DNA of 64,000 bases from Winogradskyella sp. (GTDB lineage Bacteria > Bacteroidota > Bacteroidia > Flavobacteriales > Flavobacteriaceae), in the NCBI RefSeq assembly GCF_028282165.1, contig NZ_JANQIM010000027.1:1-64000 (forward strand), in the 5' to 3' direction. The position numbers and the translations under genes are program-made. Under the pieces are notes generated by a model. It was not told the origin of the DNA and searched no databases. It saw nothing but the letters and a program-made list of their open reading frames with translations. Each line of letters begins with the position of its first letter. Position 1 is the first letter of the stretch. Below are positions 1-8,318 of the stretch, one piece after another.

Positions 1-597
1 ACAGTCCACATTAGCAGTAATGCTATTTATAAGGGAAAGTTCACCTTTTACAATAGTTACAGAAAAGGAGTTGCTAAGCTTTTCAATCAATTAAAAAAGC
101 ATTTTGATTTGGTCATCCTGTCTGGAGACAATGAAGGAGAGCGCGAGAACCTGAAAAAACTATTGCCAGCAAAAACCAAATTGATTTTTAACCAAAAACC
201 TGAAGATAAATTAGAATTCATTAAATATCATCAATCTGAAGGTGCAAAAGTTTTAATGGTTGGTGATGGTCTCAATGATGCTGGTGCTCTGGCACAGAGT
301 GATGTAGGTATCGCAATTTCAGAAGATGTTAATATTTTTTCCCCCGCTTGCGATGCCATTTTAGACGCTACAAAATTCAAGGAATTACACCATTATATAA
401 AAGCCTCAAAATCTGCAATTAAGATTATCAAATGGAGCTTTGTGCTCTCATTTATATATAATGTTATCGGCTTGTATTTTGCCGTTACGGGTCAATTAGC
501 TCCAGTTGTAGCCGCTATATTGATGCCGTTAAGTTCTATAAGTATTGTAGTCTTTACAACCATTTGCACCAATCTTTTAGGACGAAAACTAAAATAA
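1..597 (+). CDS. Copper-type P-type ATPase, C-terminal part (CcoI/FixI-like)
   Basis: The reading frame is open from base 1, so the gene begins upstream of the window; 198 codons remain. The fragment shows SGDN (residues 41-44, a variant of the usual TGDN), the phosphatase hinge GDGLNDAGAL (about 88-97) and two C-terminal membrane helices ending LMPLSSISIVV, all typical of heavy-metal P1B ATPases. In this family the ATPase exports or delivers copper for cbb3 oxidase assembly. That role is supported here because ccoS follows after 75 bases and the whole cbb3 operon follows that. The metal-binding N-terminus and the CPC helix lie outside the window, so copper specificity is inferred from context only. 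Confidence 0.9.
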   Translation, partial: TVHISSNAIYKGKFTFYNSYRKGVAKLFNQLKKHFDLVILSGDNEGERENLKKLLPAKTKLIFNQKPEDKLEFIKYHQSEGAKVLMVGDGLNDAGALAQSDVGIAISEDVNIFSPACDAILDATKFKELHHYIKASKSAIKIIKWSFVLSFIYNVIGLYFAVTGQLAPVVAAILMPLSSISIVVFTTICTNLLGRKLK

Positions 598-606
598 AAA
601 AAATCG

Positions 607-624
607 ACATGATAAATGTCATGT
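607..624. promoter_or_regulatory. Putative Fnr/Crp-type operator of the cbb3 operon
   Basis: A perfect inverted repeat, ACATGA-N6-TCATGT, lies between the ATPase stop and ccoS. It ends 20 bases before a TAnnTTTG box, placing its centre near -43 of the predicted start site, the position expected for class II activation by a Crp/Fnr dimer. A near-identical site sits in front of hemN (9731-9748) with the same 20-base gap. The regulator itself is not identified. Confidence 0.6.
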
Positions 625-644
625 TTTAAAAAAAGGTTCAACTG

Positions 645-652
645 TAAATTTG
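645..652 (+). promoter_or_regulatory. -7 promoter box for ccoS-ccoNOQP
   Basis: TAAATTTG matches the Bacteroidota -7 consensus TAnnTTTG and lies 20 bases before the ccoS ATG. It suggests an internal promoter that lets ccoS onward be transcribed separately from the ATPase gene. Confidence 0.55.
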
Positions 653-672
653 GGCCATAACTTCAAACAGGT

Positions 673-858
673 ATGAGTGTTATATATATTGTCTTAACAG
701 TAAGTGTCATTGTTGGCATAGCTTTCTTTATCATTTTTTTATTGGCTGTAAGATCTGGGCAATACGATGATAGTTACACCCCATCGGTGCGCATGTTGTT
801 TGAAGACGAACTCGTAAAAGAACCTTCTAAAGAATCAACACATACAAAAACTGACTAA
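673..858 (+). CDS. ccoS: cbb3-type cytochrome oxidase assembly protein CcoS
   Basis: This 61-residue protein has one N-terminal membrane helix (about residues 4-26) followed by AVRSGQYDD and a short hydrophilic tail, the usual CcoS size and plan. CcoS is needed for insertion of cofactors (haem and copper) into the catalytic subunit of cbb3 oxidase. It lies between the copper ATPase and ccoNO, the standard arrangement in Bacteroidota. The ATG at 673 follows the predicted promoter by 20 bases and ccoNO starts 10 bases after the stop, so the genes are probably co-transcribed. Confidence 0.93.
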   Translation: MSVIYIVLTVSVIVGIAFFIIFLLAVRSGQYDDSYTPSVRMLFEDELVKEPSKESTHTKTD

Positions 859-868
859 TTTTTTTAAT

Positions 869-3088
869 ATGGAAATGCAACAATTCTATTACGATAATAA
901 AATCGTCAAAAAATTCCTCTACGCTACCATTGTTTTCGGTGTGGTTGGGATGCTGGTTGGGCTAATTCTAGCCTTTATGTTTTTATTCCCAAACATGACC
1001 GATGGTATTTCGTGGCTGAGTTTTGGCCGATTAAGACCATTGCATACAAATGCTATCATTTTTGCCTTTGTAGGTAATGCCTTGTTTGCTGGTATTTATT
1101 ATTCTATGCAACGTTTACTCAAAGCAAGGATGTTTAGCGATCTATTGAGTAACATTAATTTCTGGGGCTGGCAATTAATCATTGTTGGTGCAGCAATCAC
1201 CTTACCTTTAGGTTTTACTACATCCAAAGAATATGCAGAACTAGAGTGGCCATTTGATATTGCCATTGCTTTGGTTTGGGTGGTATTTGGTGTAAATATG
1301 ATCGGGACTATTCTTAAGCGTCGCCAACGTCATTTATATGTTGCTATTTGGTTTTATATCGCCACATTCGTAACTGTAGCTGTCCTTCATATTTTTAATA
1401 GTTTGGAATTACCTGTTAGTGGTCTTAAGAGTTATTCGGTTTATGCTGGTGTACAAGATGCCTTGGTACAATGGTGGTATGGCCACAATGCGGTTGCGTT
1501 CTTTTTAACAACGCCTTTCTTGGGATTAATGTATTATTTCGTTCCTAAGGCAGCAAATAGACCTGTGTATTCGTATCGATTATCTATTGTACACTTCTGG
1601 TCATTAATCTTTATTTATATATGGGCAGGACCTCACCATTTATTATACACAGCTTTACCAGAATGGGCACAACATTTAGGTGTTGCATTTTCAGTAATGT
1701 TGATTGCGCCATCTTGGGGAGGTATGATAAACGGTTTACTAACCTTGCGCGGAGCTTGGGATAAAGTTCGTACGGATCCTGTTCTTAAATTTATGGTAGT
1801 AGCTATTACTGGTTATGGTATGGCCACATTTGAGGGCCCAATGCTTTCACTTAAGAATGTTAATGCCATAGCACATTTTACCGATTGGATTATTGCACAT
1901 GTCCATGTCGGTGCGCTAGCATGGAATGGTTTCCTAACCTTTGGTATGATCTATTTCTTAATTCCAAAATTGTTTAAAACAAAATTGCATTCTATTGGCT
2001 TGGCAAATGTTCATTTCTGGATAGGCACATTAGGTATTATCCTTTATGCTTTACCGATGTATGTGGCTGGTTTTACTCAAGCTAGTATGTGGAAGCAATT
2101 TAGACCAGATGGTAACCTAGTTTACGGAAACTTCTTAGAAACAGTAACAGAGATTATCCCAATGTATTGGATGCGTGCTATTGGTGGTACACTATATGTC
2201 ATTGGTATGTTAATCCTAGTGTACAATGTGATTATGACAGTTGTCAAATCTAACTCTAAAGTGACTGATGAATTAGCAGAAGCCCCAGCATTACAGCGTG
2301 TATCTAAGCGTAGAGTAGCTGGTGAAGGTTGGCACACTTGGTTAGAGCGTAAACCTGTATTGTTAACTATTTATGCTACGGTTGCCATATTGATTGGTGG
2401 TATCGTACAAATTATTCCAACCATAGTTGTAAAATCCAATATTCCAACCATTAGTAGTGTAAAGCCTTATACACCTTTGGAGCTAGAAGGGCGAGATCTA
2501 TACATAAGAGAAGGTTGTGTGGGTTGCCACTCGCAAATGATACGTCCGTTTAGAAGCGAAGTAGAACGCTACGATTGGACTAATGATAAGCAATACTCAA
2601 AAGCTGGAGAATATGTTTACGACCATCCATTCCTTTGGGGAAGTAAACGAACTGGTCCGGATTTACATCGTGTTGGCGGAAAATATTCAGACCCTTGGCA
2701 CTTTAAGCATATGTACGATCCACAAGAAATGTCAACAGGCTCCATAATGCCAGCTTACCAATGGCTCATTAGAAATGAATTAGACAAGTCTATGACCGAA
2801 AAGAAAATGAAAGCTATGGTATCCTTAGGAGTACCTTATACTGATGAAGAAATTACCAATGCTCAAGAGTCAATGGATATGCAATCTGAAGCTATTATGA
2901 AAAATTTAAAAGAAGATCCTGATCTATTAGAATCATTTGAAAACGGTAAAAAAGAAGCCCTAGCTAGTGGTGAAGATTATGTAGAAATGAAGGATAGAGA
3001 GATTATTGCACTTATCGCCTATCTACAACGTTTGGGTACGGATATAAAAGTAAAAGACATCGCTAACGAAACCGCTCAAAACCAATAA
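869..3088 (+). CDS. ccoNO: cbb3 cytochrome c oxidase, fused subunits I and II (CcoN/CcoO)
   Basis: A 739-residue fusion. The N-terminal part (to about 480) is the multi-helix haem-copper catalytic subunit, with likely haem/CuB ligands at H59, H206, H256-H257, H344 and H346 (motif HVHVG). The C-terminal part is the mono-haem cytochrome c subunit, with a membrane anchor near residue 500 and CVGCH at 550-554; a Met in GSIMPAY is the probable axial ligand. The enzyme reduces oxygen to water with high affinity and pumps protons across the inner membrane. CcoN-CcoO fusion is common in Bacteroidota but not in Proteobacteria. No frame interruption is seen at the junction. ccoQ follows after 4 bases. 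Confidence 0.96.
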   Translation: MEMQQFYYDNKIVKKFLYATIVFGVVGMLVGLILAFMFLFPNMTDGISWLSFGRLRPLHTNAIIFAFVGNALFAGIYYSMQRLLKARMFSDLLSNINFWGWQLIIVGAAITLPLGFTTSKEYAELEWPFDIAIALVWVVFGVNMIGTILKRRQRHLYVAIWFYIATFVTVAVLHIFNSLELPVSGLKSYSVYAGVQDALVQWWYGHNAVAFFLTTPFLGLMYYFVPKAANRPVYSYRLSIVHFWSLIFIYIWAGPHHLLYTALPEWAQHLGVAFSVMLIAPSWGGMINGLLTLRGAWDKVRTDPVLKFMVVAITGYGMATFEGPMLSLKNVNAIAHFTDWIIAHVHVGALAWNGFLTFGMIYFLIPKLFKTKLHSIGLANVHFWIGTLGIILYALPMYVAGFTQASMWKQFRPDGNLVYGNFLETVTEIIPMYWMRAIGGTLYVIGMLILVYNVIMTVVKSNSKVTDELAEAPALQRVSKRRVAGEGWHTWLERKPVLLTIYATVAILIGGIVQIIPTIVVKSNIPTISSVKPYTPLELEGRDLYIREGCVGCHSQMIRPFRSEVERYDWTNDKQYSKAGEYVYDHPFLWGSKRTGPDLHRVGGKYSDPWHFKHMYDPQEMSTGSIMPAYQWLIRNELDKSMTEKKMKAMVSLGVPYTDEEITNAQESMDMQSEAIMKNLKEDPDLLESFENGKKEALASGEDYVEMKDREIIALIAYLQRLGTDIKVKDIANETAQNQ

Positions 3089-3092
3089 GATT

Positions 3093-3272
3093 ATGCTAAA
3101 ATTTGTAAAAAATCATATGGAAAGTATTACGGGTATTGAAATATATCCGATAATATCGCTCTTAATATTCTTTATCTTTTTTGTAGGCTTGTTTTATTGG
3201 GTCATCACAGCTAAAAAAGAATATATCACGACTGTTAGTAATTTACCACTAGACCAAAAAACAACAAAATAA
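3093..3272 (+). CDS. ccoQ: Small cbb3 oxidase subunit CcoQ/FixQ-like
   Basis: A 59-codon frame from ATG 3093 to TAA 3272 fills the gap between ccoNO and ccoP. It encodes a short amphipathic N-terminus (MLKFVKNHMESITGIEIYP), a single membrane helix (about residues 20-40) and a charged tail, matching CcoQ in size and topology. CcoQ stabilises the interaction of CcoP with the core oxidase. Sequence conservation in CcoQ is poor, so the call rests on position, size and topology. Confidence 0.8.
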   Translation: MLKFVKNHMESITGIEIYPIISLLIFFIFFVGLFYWVITAKKEYITTVSNLPLDQKTTK

Positions 3273-3276
3273 CATC

Positions 3277-4266
3277 ATGAGACATTTAATTCCATCATAC
3301 ATAAGAGTCCCCGTTGTATTTTTCGCTATCGTAGGGCTTGTAGAATACTTTATTGATTCTGGTGATCAACCAGCGTTTATGGAGCAACCTATTATAATGC
3401 TATTCTTATTATTAGTATTACTCATATTGTTAGCTATAGAAGGGATTGTAGGTTCTATGGACAATATTCTTTACCAAAGTTTAGATGAGGAAGCTAAAGC
3501 AAGATATGATGCGCAAAAAGCCGCACCATCAAAACTCGTACTTTGGATAAAAAAGACGTACAAAAAGCTTCTAGGCTCTAGACCAATGGAGGAAGAAGGC
3601 GAAATCATTTTAGATCACAACTACGATGGTATTAAAGAGTTAGATAATAGTCTTCCGCCGTGGTGGCTCTATGGTTTTTATATCACTATTATATTTGGGG
3701 TGGTTTATATGGCACGTTACCATATTTTTAATGCCGACGACCAGTTTGTAGAGTATGAAATTGAATATGCAGAAGCAGAACGTGCCATTGAAGAATACAA
3801 AAGAACAGCAAAAAATTTGGTGGATGTCAATACCGTTGAAGTATTAACTGAAGCTTCAGACCTAAAAGCAGGACAGGCAATTTTTGTAGAAAAATGTGTG
3901 GTTTGCCATAAAGCTGATGGCGGAGGTGGTATTGGTCCAAACCTTACCGATGAATACTGGGTATTAGGTGGTGGTATTAAAAATGTATTCCGTACGATTT
4001 CCGAAGGTGGTCGTGCTGGTAAAGGTATGGTATCCTGGAAAAAAGAAGGGCTTTCACCTCTTGAAATGGCGCAAGTCGCCAGTTATGTTTTAGAATTTCA
4101 AGGGACTACGCCTGCTGAACCTAAACCTGCCGAAGGTGATATATGGGTAGATGAAACCGCCAGTGAAACAAACAGCGACAATTCAGAAGATGGTTCGGAT
4201 GCTATGAAAGCATCAGAAGACGAAACTTTAGTTGAAGACGCTACTGTAGCAGAAGCAGACGAATAA
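3277..4266 (+). CDS. ccoP: cbb3 cytochrome c oxidase subunit III, single-haem CcoP
   Basis: A 329-residue membrane-anchored cytochrome c. Hydrophobic segments lie near residues 8-25, 38-58 and 130-147, the last preceded by LPPWW, a feature of CcoP. Only one haem-binding motif is present (CVVCH, C207-C210-H211), while proteobacterial CcoP has two; a Met (GMVSW) is a likely axial ligand. It passes electrons to the CcoO haem. The last 50 or so residues form an acidic Glu/Asp/Ser-rich tail. It starts 4 bases after ccoQ. Confidence 0.93.
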   Translation: MRHLIPSYIRVPVVFFAIVGLVEYFIDSGDQPAFMEQPIIMLFLLLVLLILLAIEGIVGSMDNILYQSLDEEAKARYDAQKAAPSKLVLWIKKTYKKLLGSRPMEEEGEIILDHNYDGIKELDNSLPPWWLYGFYITIIFGVVYMARYHIFNADDQFVEYEIEYAEAERAIEEYKRTAKNLVDVNTVEVLTEASDLKAGQAIFVEKCVVCHKADGGGGIGPNLTDEYWVLGGGIKNVFRTISEGGRAGKGMVSWKKEGLSPLEMAQVASYVLEFQGTTPAEPKPAEGDIWVDETASETNSDNSEDGSDAMKASEDETLVEDATVAEADE

Positions 4267-4294
4267 AAAGAGAAACCGTCCCAAAAACTATAAA

Positions 4295-5719
4295 ATGGAA
4301 ACGCCAGCAAACGAAGTTTTTAGAGATTCTATTGGCACCATCAATGAGGAAGGTAAACGCAACTGGATATATCCTAAAAAACCTTCTGGTTGGTATTACG
4401 ATAAACGAAAAATTGTAAGCTACTTCTTGTTAGCGTTCTTATTTGCAGCACCATTTGTGAAAATTAATGGTAACCAGTTTTTAATGTTTAATGTCCTAGA
4501 CAGACGTTTTAACATCTTTGGTTTTCCATTCTGGCCACAAGACTTCCATCTTTTCGTCATTTCTATGATAATCGGTGTGGTCTTTATCACGCTATTTACA
4601 GTAGGTTTTGGTCGTATATTTTGTGGTTGGATTTGCCCTCAAACCATTTTTATGGAAATGGTCTTTAGACGTATTGAATACTGGATCGATGGAGATCGCA
4701 ATAAGCAAATGCGTCTGGATCGCCAAAAATGGGATGCTGAAAAAATAAGGAAACGACTCTTAAAATGGTTTATATTTTTGGTGGTGTCCTTTTTAATTGC
4801 AAATGTGTTTCTGGCTTATCTTATAGGAGGCGACAAGCTTCTTAATTATATTAAAGATGGTCCATTTGAACATTTAGGCACATTAATTCCACTTCTCATA
4901 TTTACAGCAGTCTTTTATTTCGTTTTTGCTTGGTTTAGGGAGCAGGTCTGCATTATCGCTTGTCCTTATGGTCGCCTACAAGGTGTGCTCTTAGACAATA
5001 AATCAATTGTTGTTGCTTATGACCATAAACGCGGAGAAGGCAAAAACGGTAGAAAGAAATTTAGGAAAAATGAAGATAGAGTAGCTCTGGGCCATGGTGA
5101 TTGTATTGATTGCTTTCAATGTGTACATGTATGTCCAACAGGTATCGATATTAGAAACGGCACACAGTTAGAATGTGTGAATTGTACAGCATGTATAGAT
5201 GAGTGCGATACCATCATGGAAAAAATCAACCTTCCTAAAGGCTTAATTCGTTATGCTAGTGAAGAAAATATAGAGAATAAAACACCTTTTAAACTTACAG
5301 CACGCATGAAGGGCTATATTGCTGTGTTAGTTATTTTAATTGGTGTCTTGGCCGGAATGTTGACCTTAAGAAATGATATCGAAGCACGTATTTTGAGATT
5401 ACCTGGTCAATCTTACGAACAAAAAGGCGAAAACATCATCAGCAATGTGTACACATACAAGTTGGTTAACAAAACTTCGCACGACATTGAAAATGTAAGC
5501 TTCAAAATAAGAGACATGGATGGTGAGATAAAAACGGTTTCGGCATCTAATGAGTTCATTGTGAAAGCTCAAGAGTTTGCAGAAGGGACTTTGTTTATCG
5601 AATTGAAAAAAAGTGATCTATCTGGCGATAAGAATAAATTGAGAATAGACATCTATAGTAATAACGAATTAATCGAAACCACTACTGTAGGCTTTCTAGG
5701 ACCGAGAAACTATAATTAA
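4295..5719 (+). CDS. ccoG: Cytochrome c oxidase accessory protein CcoG (FixG/RdxA)
   Basis: A 474-residue polyferredoxin-type membrane protein. Visible motifs are CGWICPQ (C110, C114) inside the membrane part, then two ferredoxin-like clusters, CIDCFQCVHVCP (C270-C280) and CVNCTACIDEC (C294-C304). A further membrane helix near 340-358 and an Ig-like C-terminal domain follow. CcoG is thought to act as a cupric reductase during copper delivery to cbb3 oxidase. It lies directly after ccoP and 6 bases before the FixH-like gene. Length and motif order are normal for the family. Confidence 0.93.
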   Translation: METPANEVFRDSIGTINEEGKRNWIYPKKPSGWYYDKRKIVSYFLLAFLFAAPFVKINGNQFLMFNVLDRRFNIFGFPFWPQDFHLFVISMIIGVVFITLFTVGFGRIFCGWICPQTIFMEMVFRRIEYWIDGDRNKQMRLDRQKWDAEKIRKRLLKWFIFLVVSFLIANVFLAYLIGGDKLLNYIKDGPFEHLGTLIPLLIFTAVFYFVFAWFREQVCIIACPYGRLQGVLLDNKSIVVAYDHKRGEGKNGRKKFRKNEDRVALGHGDCIDCFQCVHVCPTGIDIRNGTQLECVNCTACIDECDTIMEKINLPKGLIRYASEENIENKTPFKLTARMKGYIAVLVILIGVLAGMLTLRNDIEARILRLPGQSYEQKGENIISNVYTYKLVNKTSHDIENVSFKIRDMDGEIKTVSASNEFIVKAQEFAEGTLFIELKKSDLSGDKNKLRIDIYSNNELIETTTVGFLGPRNYN

Positions 5720-5725
5720 GACGTT

Positions 5726-6172
5726 ATGAAAATAAATTGGGGAACAGCAATCGTTATAGCATTTATAGGGTTTATAGGATTTATCATGTACTTTGTAGTA
5801 AACATGGCAACCAATGACAAATATGATCACGACTTGGTCGTAGAAGATTATTATCAACAGGAATTAAAGTTTCAGAACGATATTGACAAAGAAAAAAATT
5901 CAAAAACATTAAAGACCAATGTATCCTGGCAAAAAACCCAAGACGGTATTCTTATTACATTTCCAGAAGACTTAGATATAAAAGACATCAAAGGTAAAGT
6001 GTTCCTATATAGACCATCTAATAAACAACTAGATTTTGAAACTCCTATTTCATTATCTAACCACAATTTGCTCATACCTGACAATCGTTTACTAGATGGT
6101 CGCTGGAACATTACAATAGATTGGACTTACGACAACAATTCCTATCTCTTTAAAGAAGCCATCAATTATTAG
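5726..6172 (+). CDS. ccoH: FixH/CcoH family cbb3 assembly protein
   Basis: A 148-residue protein with one N-terminal helix (INWGTAIVIAFIGFIGFIMYF) followed by the conserved DYYQQELKFQ segment and a beta-rich periplasmic domain, the standard FixH layout. FixH/CcoH contributes to assembly and stability of cbb3 oxidase, probably with the CcoI ATPase. It is packed between ccoG (6-base gap) and the SafE-like gene (1-base gap), as in other Flavobacteriaceae. Confidence 0.9.
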   Translation: MKINWGTAIVIAFIGFIGFIMYFVVNMATNDKYDHDLVVEDYYQQELKFQNDIDKEKNSKTLKTNVSWQKTQDGILITFPEDLDIKDIKGKVFLYRPSNKQLDFETPISLSNHNLLIPDNRLLDGRWNITIDWTYDNNSYLFKEAINY

Positions 6173-6173
6173 C

Positions 6174-6875
6174 ATGCTTTACTCTGCATTCATATTAGGT
6201 TTATTAGGCAGTTTGCACTGCGTTGGTATGTGCGGTCCTATTGCCTTTATGTTGCCAGTAGATCGATCCAATTCATTCAAAAAAGTAAGCCAAATTAGTA
6301 TTTACCATATTGGCAGGTTATTGGCCTATAGTTTAATAGGCCTAGTTTTTGGCCTAGTTGGTAAAAGCCTTTACATTTTCGGTATACAACAACAGTTGTC
6401 TATAGCTATAGGCATTTTAATGATTGTTTTGGTATTGATTCCTTATAAAATGTTTGCCAAATACAATTTGTCAAAACCTCTTAACAAAGTTATTTCCAAA
6501 GTAAAATCTAATCTTGGTCAAGCACTTAAGAAAAAAACAGCTGATACCTTCATCACAATTGGTTTTCTTAATGGTTTTTTGCCTTGCGGTTTGGTCTATA
6601 TGGCCGTTTTTGGTGCTATCGCTACAGGTAGTTTGTTGCAAGGTAGCTTTTATATGGTACTATTTGGTTTGGGCACTGTTCCTTTAATGACCTCTGCTAT
6701 TTATTTAGGCAAGTTCTTAAACCAAACTATTAAGCAACGAATACAAAAGGCTATTCCAATATTTGTAGTGATTATAGGTACGTTATTCATCCTAAGAGGT
6801 TTAGGCTTGGGGATCCCATACCTCTCTCCTGCTCCCATCGTAGAAATGGCATCAAGTGCTATTGATTGTCATTAA
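6174..6875 (+). CDS. SafE/TauE-type membrane protein of cbb3/copper maturation (CcoA or CycH-like role unproven)
   Basis: A 233-residue integral membrane protein with about six helices. Its N-terminus GSLHCVGMCGP carries C16 and C20 around a Met, and a second Cys-Gly motif (FLPCGLVYMA) occurs about 140 residues in. This pair of motifs is characteristic of the 'sulfite exporter TauE/SafE' family members found after FixH. Related DsbD/CcdA-like proteins move electrons or metals across the membrane, so a role in copper handling or thiol reduction for cbb3 assembly is inferred. No direct evidence of sulfite transport is visible. Confidence 0.82.
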   Translation: MLYSAFILGLLGSLHCVGMCGPIAFMLPVDRSNSFKKVSQISIYHIGRLLAYSLIGLVFGLVGKSLYIFGIQQQLSIAIGILMIVLVLIPYKMFAKYNLSKPLNKVISKVKSNLGQALKKKTADTFITIGFLNGFLPCGLVYMAVFGAIATGSLLQGSFYMVLFGLGTVPLMTSAIYLGKFLNQTIKQRIQKAIPIFVVIIGTLFILRGLGLGIPYLSPAPIVEMASSAIDCH

Positions 6876-6916
6876 AGGTTTATATTTAATCTCATATTCA
6901 ATATCAACCAGAATTA

Positions 6917-7402
6917 ATGCAAACTAAACAACCGTATCAGCCAAAGAGCATCATTAAAACGATGACCACTTTACACTATGCCTATTCTTTTGCAGTACTG
7001 GTTTTTGGAACTATTGCATTATACATCACTGATAATGCCACAATGAACCTTAATGATACTAATGACATCTTTTTTTATTTGGTTCCGATACTTGCTGTAG
7101 GTGGTGTTATGGCAAGTCATTTTCTTTTCAATAGTCTCCTGAAAACCGTTCATGCAAAGTCAACTTTAAAGGAGAAACTTACCAGTTATCAATCCGCGAG
7201 GATTATCAGATTGGCCCTAATTGAGGGACCAGCAATTTTAGGTATCGTCATCTTTATAACGACTAGTAATCTATTCTATCTTATTATTTCTGCAATATTA
7301 TTGGTATACATGATTTTTCTAAGACCTACGCTTCAGATTATTAAACAAGATCTAAATCTTACAGTAGATCAGAACAAGGAGCTTAGAGAAGCCTTAAAAT
7401 AA
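6917..7402 (+). CDS. Uncharacterised four-helix membrane protein
   Basis: A 161-residue protein with four predicted membrane helices (about residues 21-42, 54-72, 97-115 and 118-135) and a basic N-terminus. No catalytic or metal motif is obvious. It is the last gene of the cbb3 run: it starts 42 bases after the SafE-like gene and is followed at once by a strong terminator. It may simply be co-transcribed. I do not recognise a named family. Confidence 0.75.
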   Translation: MQTKQPYQPKSIIKTMTTLHYAYSFAVLVFGTIALYITDNATMNLNDTNDIFFYLVPILAVGGVMASHFLFNSLLKTVHAKSTLKEKLTSYQSARIIRLALIEGPAILGIVIFITTSNLFYLIISAILLVYMIFLRPTLQIIKQDLNLTVDQNKELREALK

Positions 7403-7434
7403 AAAACGCCAAGGAAACCAATCCTTAGCGTTTT
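7403..7434. terminator. Bidirectional intrinsic terminator
   Basis: Arms AAAACGCCAAGGA and TCCTTAGCGTTTT pair around a short loop, with a T-run on either strand. It sits at the end of the cbb3 operon and before the convergent usp gene, so it can stop transcription from both sides. Confidence 0.8.
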
Positions 7435-7474
7435 AACTTGATATTAAATAACACTAACTAATAAACATCAAGAA

Positions 7475-8308
7475 CTATATCTTAAAGGTCATAACCGGCA
7501 ACGTAGAATGATTAGCGATATCTTCAGAAATACTACCTTCAAAGAAATGCGCTAAGCCCTTTCTGCCATGGGTTGCTACGGCAATTAAATCCGCCCCGAT
7601 ATTATTGGCAAAATTCAGAATACCTTTCTCTATAGAGTAATCTGAGACGATATGTACACTATCGAGATTATCTAAATCGCCATCGGCTTTTTTCAAGAAT
7701 AAAGACACGCGTTTATCGATCTCAGTTGAACTTTTAAAGTTGCCATCAGGAGCATTCACATATACCAAATGCATTTTGGCTCCAAGTTTTTTAAAGGTCA
7801 CTCTAGCATTAAGATAAGGCGTTATGGCCTCTTCAGAAAAATCGCTTGCAAAAACCCCATTTTCAAAATCCAACAAAATTGGATTGTGCTTAATCACTAA
7901 GACTGGTACATCAGCATGGCGAACTACTTTTTCTGTATTAGAACCTACCAACACTTCTTTTACGCCACTGGCACCGTGAGAGCCCATAACGATGAGATTG
8001 GCATCATACTTATTGGCAACCTCATTTACTTCGCTCCAAACTTTAAAATGCTTTACTATTGGGGTAATCTTAATGCCATCTAAATAAGGCTTATTTAAAA
8101 AAGCCTCAAATTTTTGCTCAGCCAACTTTAAATAAAACACAGCTTCTTCGTTAATAGAATTTTCATCCGAAACGAGTATTGCGTTAGATAACTCTAACAT
8201 ATGCAACACAAAGAGTTCTGAACCATATTTTTGGGCCAAGTTGGCCGCAGCCTCCAGAGCAAACTCTGAATGCTCAGAAAAATCTATAGGTACGATAATT
8301 TTTTTCAT
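7475..8308 (-). CDS. Tandem-domain universal stress protein (UspA family)
   Basis: A 277-residue protein with two Usp domains. It starts MKKIIVPIDFSEHSE. The first domain ends with the ATP-binding signature GSHGASGVKEVLVGSNTEKV (about 130-150) and the second with THGRKGLAHFFEGSISEDI. Usp proteins are cytoplasmic nucleotide-binding stress factors. Its start is 10 bases after the hemN stop, so it is probably in the hemN operon and under the same Fnr-type site, which suggests a role in low-oxygen physiology. A close paralogue lies at 49925-50755. Confidence 0.93.
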   Translation of the reverse strand: MKKIIVPIDFSEHSEFALEAAANLAQKYGSELFVLHMLELSNAILVSDENSINEEAVFYLKLAEQKFEAFLNKPYLDGIKITPIVKHFKVWSEVNEVANKYDANLIVMGSHGASGVKEVLVGSNTEKVVRHADVPVLVIKHNPILLDFENGVFASDFSEEAITPYLNARVTFKKLGAKMHLVYVNAPDGNFKSSTEIDKRVSLFLKKADGDLDNLDSVHIVSDYSIEKGILNFANNIGADLIAVATHGRKGLAHFFEGSISEDIANHSTLPVMTFKI

Positions 8309-8318
8309 GGTATTCGTT

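Noticed and set aside
2122..2337. Minus-strand open frame inside ccoNO
   Set aside because: It lies antisense to the well-conserved end of the CcoN part, and its translation has no family motif.
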